6,114 nucleotides of DNA from an uncultured Verrucomicrobiota bacterium (GTDB lineage Bacteria; Verrucomicrobiota; Kiritimatiellia; RFP12; UBA3636), in the NCBI GenBank assembly GCA_946534745.1, contig CAMNDA010000223.1:1-6114 (forward strand), read 5' to 3'. A program made the translations under genes and the position numbers. The notes below the pieces were generated by a model, which saw nothing but the letters and a program-made list of their open reading frames with translations, made no database searches and was not told the origin of the DNA. Every line of letters starts with the position of its first letter. The first letter of the stretch is position 1. This document shows, piece after piece, positions 5,286-6,114 of the stretch.

Positions 5286-6114
5286 GCACCGAAGAAGAAG
5301 AGATGCAGCAGCTGCGCGAGACGATCGCGGAGCTGGAGAAGTTCCACCAGGCGATGCCGGAGGACCGGCAGACGCTGGAGATCCTCGCCGTCGCCTACGG
5401 CAAGGTCGGCGACGCGGCGGGCCAGATCCGCGCGCTCGGCGGCCTCGCGGGCGTCCTGGTGCGCCAGAAGGACTGGGAGCACGCGCGCATCATCGCGGAG
5501 AACCTCCGCTCGTTCAAGGACGACCCCGCCGCGCAGGCTGCGGCGGACAAGGCCGAGGCCGCGCTCGCCGCGGCCGGGCAGGGCCCGGGCGGCGGCGCCG
5601 CCGCCGGAGGGGCCGACGGCGCCGGCGCGCTCCGCCCCGGGACCGCCGGGCTCGAGAAGCAGGAGGCGATCGACGTCTGGTCCAGCACAGCGACGGCCGC
5701 CGAGGCCGACATCGTCTGGGGCTGGAAGGACCACAAGGTTCTCCCGGAGGACGTCTGCATGGAGCTGCTGCACGTCCTCATGGACAACCCCGCGCGCCGC
5801 GGCGCGTGGCTCGTCTCGGCGCTCGGCGTCCTGGAGGAGCGCCACGCCGAGCTCTCCGACATCGCGTTCGACGCGCACCGCAAGCGCTGCAAGCTCACGC
5901 CCGTCCCGGTCGAGATCATGGACCCGCAGCGCGAGGTCATCGCGTCGCTGCCGGAGGACTTCGTCAAGATCAAGGGCGTCATGCCGTTCGGCCGCATCGC
6001 GGGCGAGCTGCTCGTCGCGGTGATGAACGGCGTCAACAAGGACCTGCGCCAGGAGATCGAGACGCTGGCCGGCTGCCCGTGCCACTTCTACCTGATGCAC
6101 CCGCGCAGCTGGTT
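5282..6114 (+). CDS. Unrecognised protein: TPR-like helices, Gly/Ala linker and a MshEN/T2SSE_N-like domain (C-terminus beyond window)
   Basis: The frame is open for 277 codons to the window edge; no stop is seen. Residues about 3-80 are helical and acidic, with two TPR-like units (for example TLEILAVAYGKVGDAAGQIR near 35-54 and DWEHARIIAENLRSF near 68-82). A low-complexity Gly/Ala-rich linker follows (about 90-120), then a mixed segment with two tryptophans (WGW near 145). From about 212, the pattern PREVIASLPEDFVKIKGVMPFGRIAGELLVAVMNG without breaks resembles the N-terminal domain of GspE/PilB ATPases (MshEN, a c-di-GMP or partner-binding module), including LPEDFV and the GVMPFGR turn. No Walker motif is visible yet, so it may be a secretion ATPase cut short by the window or a stand-alone regulator. 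No signal peptide or membrane segment appears, so a cytosolic location is likely. It is coupled to dedA by an ATGA overlap and an AGGAG site. The domain call is from pattern memory only. Confidence 0.8.
   Translation, partial: MSTEEEEMQQLRETIAELEKFHQAMPEDRQTLEILAVAYGKVGDAAGQIRALGGLAGVLVRQKDWEHARIIAENLRSFKDDPAAQAAADKAEAALAAAGQGPGGGAAAGGADGAGALRPGTAGLEKQEAIDVWSSTATAAEADIVWGWKDHKVLPEDVCMELLHVLMDNPARRGAWLVSALGVLEERHAELSDIAFDAHRKRCKLTPVPVEIMDPQREVIASLPEDFVKIKGVMPFGRIAGELLVAVMNGVNKDLRQEIETLAGCPCHFYLMHPRSW

Noticed and set aside
5195..6100. 301-codon minus-strand frame opposite the TPR/MshEN-like gene
   Set aside because: The plus-strand frame has helical, domain-like sequence, a Shine-Dalgarno and an ATGA coupling to dedA. 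The antisense frame is Arg/Ala/Asp/Val low complexity, a mirror of GC-rich codons.
1..6114. CRISPR array, tRNA/rRNA genes, insertion sequences, defence or phage genes
   Set aside because: Reading both strands shows no spaced direct repeats, no tRNA-like cloverleaf, and no transposase, integrase or terminal repeats. The gene content is housekeeping.

Overview
This is a GC-rich (roughly 70% by eye), gene-dense bacterial chromosomal window with no mobile elements, tRNA, rRNA or CRISPR. Five genes lie on the minus strand (4404 down to 1) and two on the plus strand (4569 to 6114), diverging from a 164-bp intergenic region. The organism cannot be named. A helper domain of the type II secretion/type IV pilus ATPase kind, the extreme GC content and several apparently leaderless genes suggest a high-GC Gram-negative lineage. 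A PVC-group bacterium such as Kiritimatiellota is a guess, not a result.

Minus strand, in transcription order: folD (methylene-THF dehydrogenase/cyclohydrolase), then 10 bp later an ABC-F ATPase, then queF (preQ0 reductase) with its own promoter, then a YhhQ/PF02592 queuosine-precursor transporter, then the N-terminal third or so of a DinG-type helicase that runs off the left edge. queF and the transporter form a small queuosine salvage cassette. Between them lies a compact RNA element that looks like a class I preQ1 riboswitch (about 1370-1404), placed to control the transporter only.

Plus strand: a DedA-family membrane protein, overlapping by 4 bases (ATGA) with an unrecognised gene. The latter encodes TPR-like helices, a Gly/Ala linker and a MshEN/T2SSE_N-like domain, and runs off the right edge.

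Four promoters can be read. All carry the -10 hexamer TAGACT. Three of the four (dinG, queF, dedA) share the 12-mer GTGTGGTAGACT, an extended -10. Three (queF, folD, dedA) have a TTGCSC/TTGCCG-like -35 at 17-18 bp. In dinG and queF the -10 ends exactly 8 nt before the ATG, so their mRNAs should be essentially leaderless. The long antisense open frames are GC-driven shadows.
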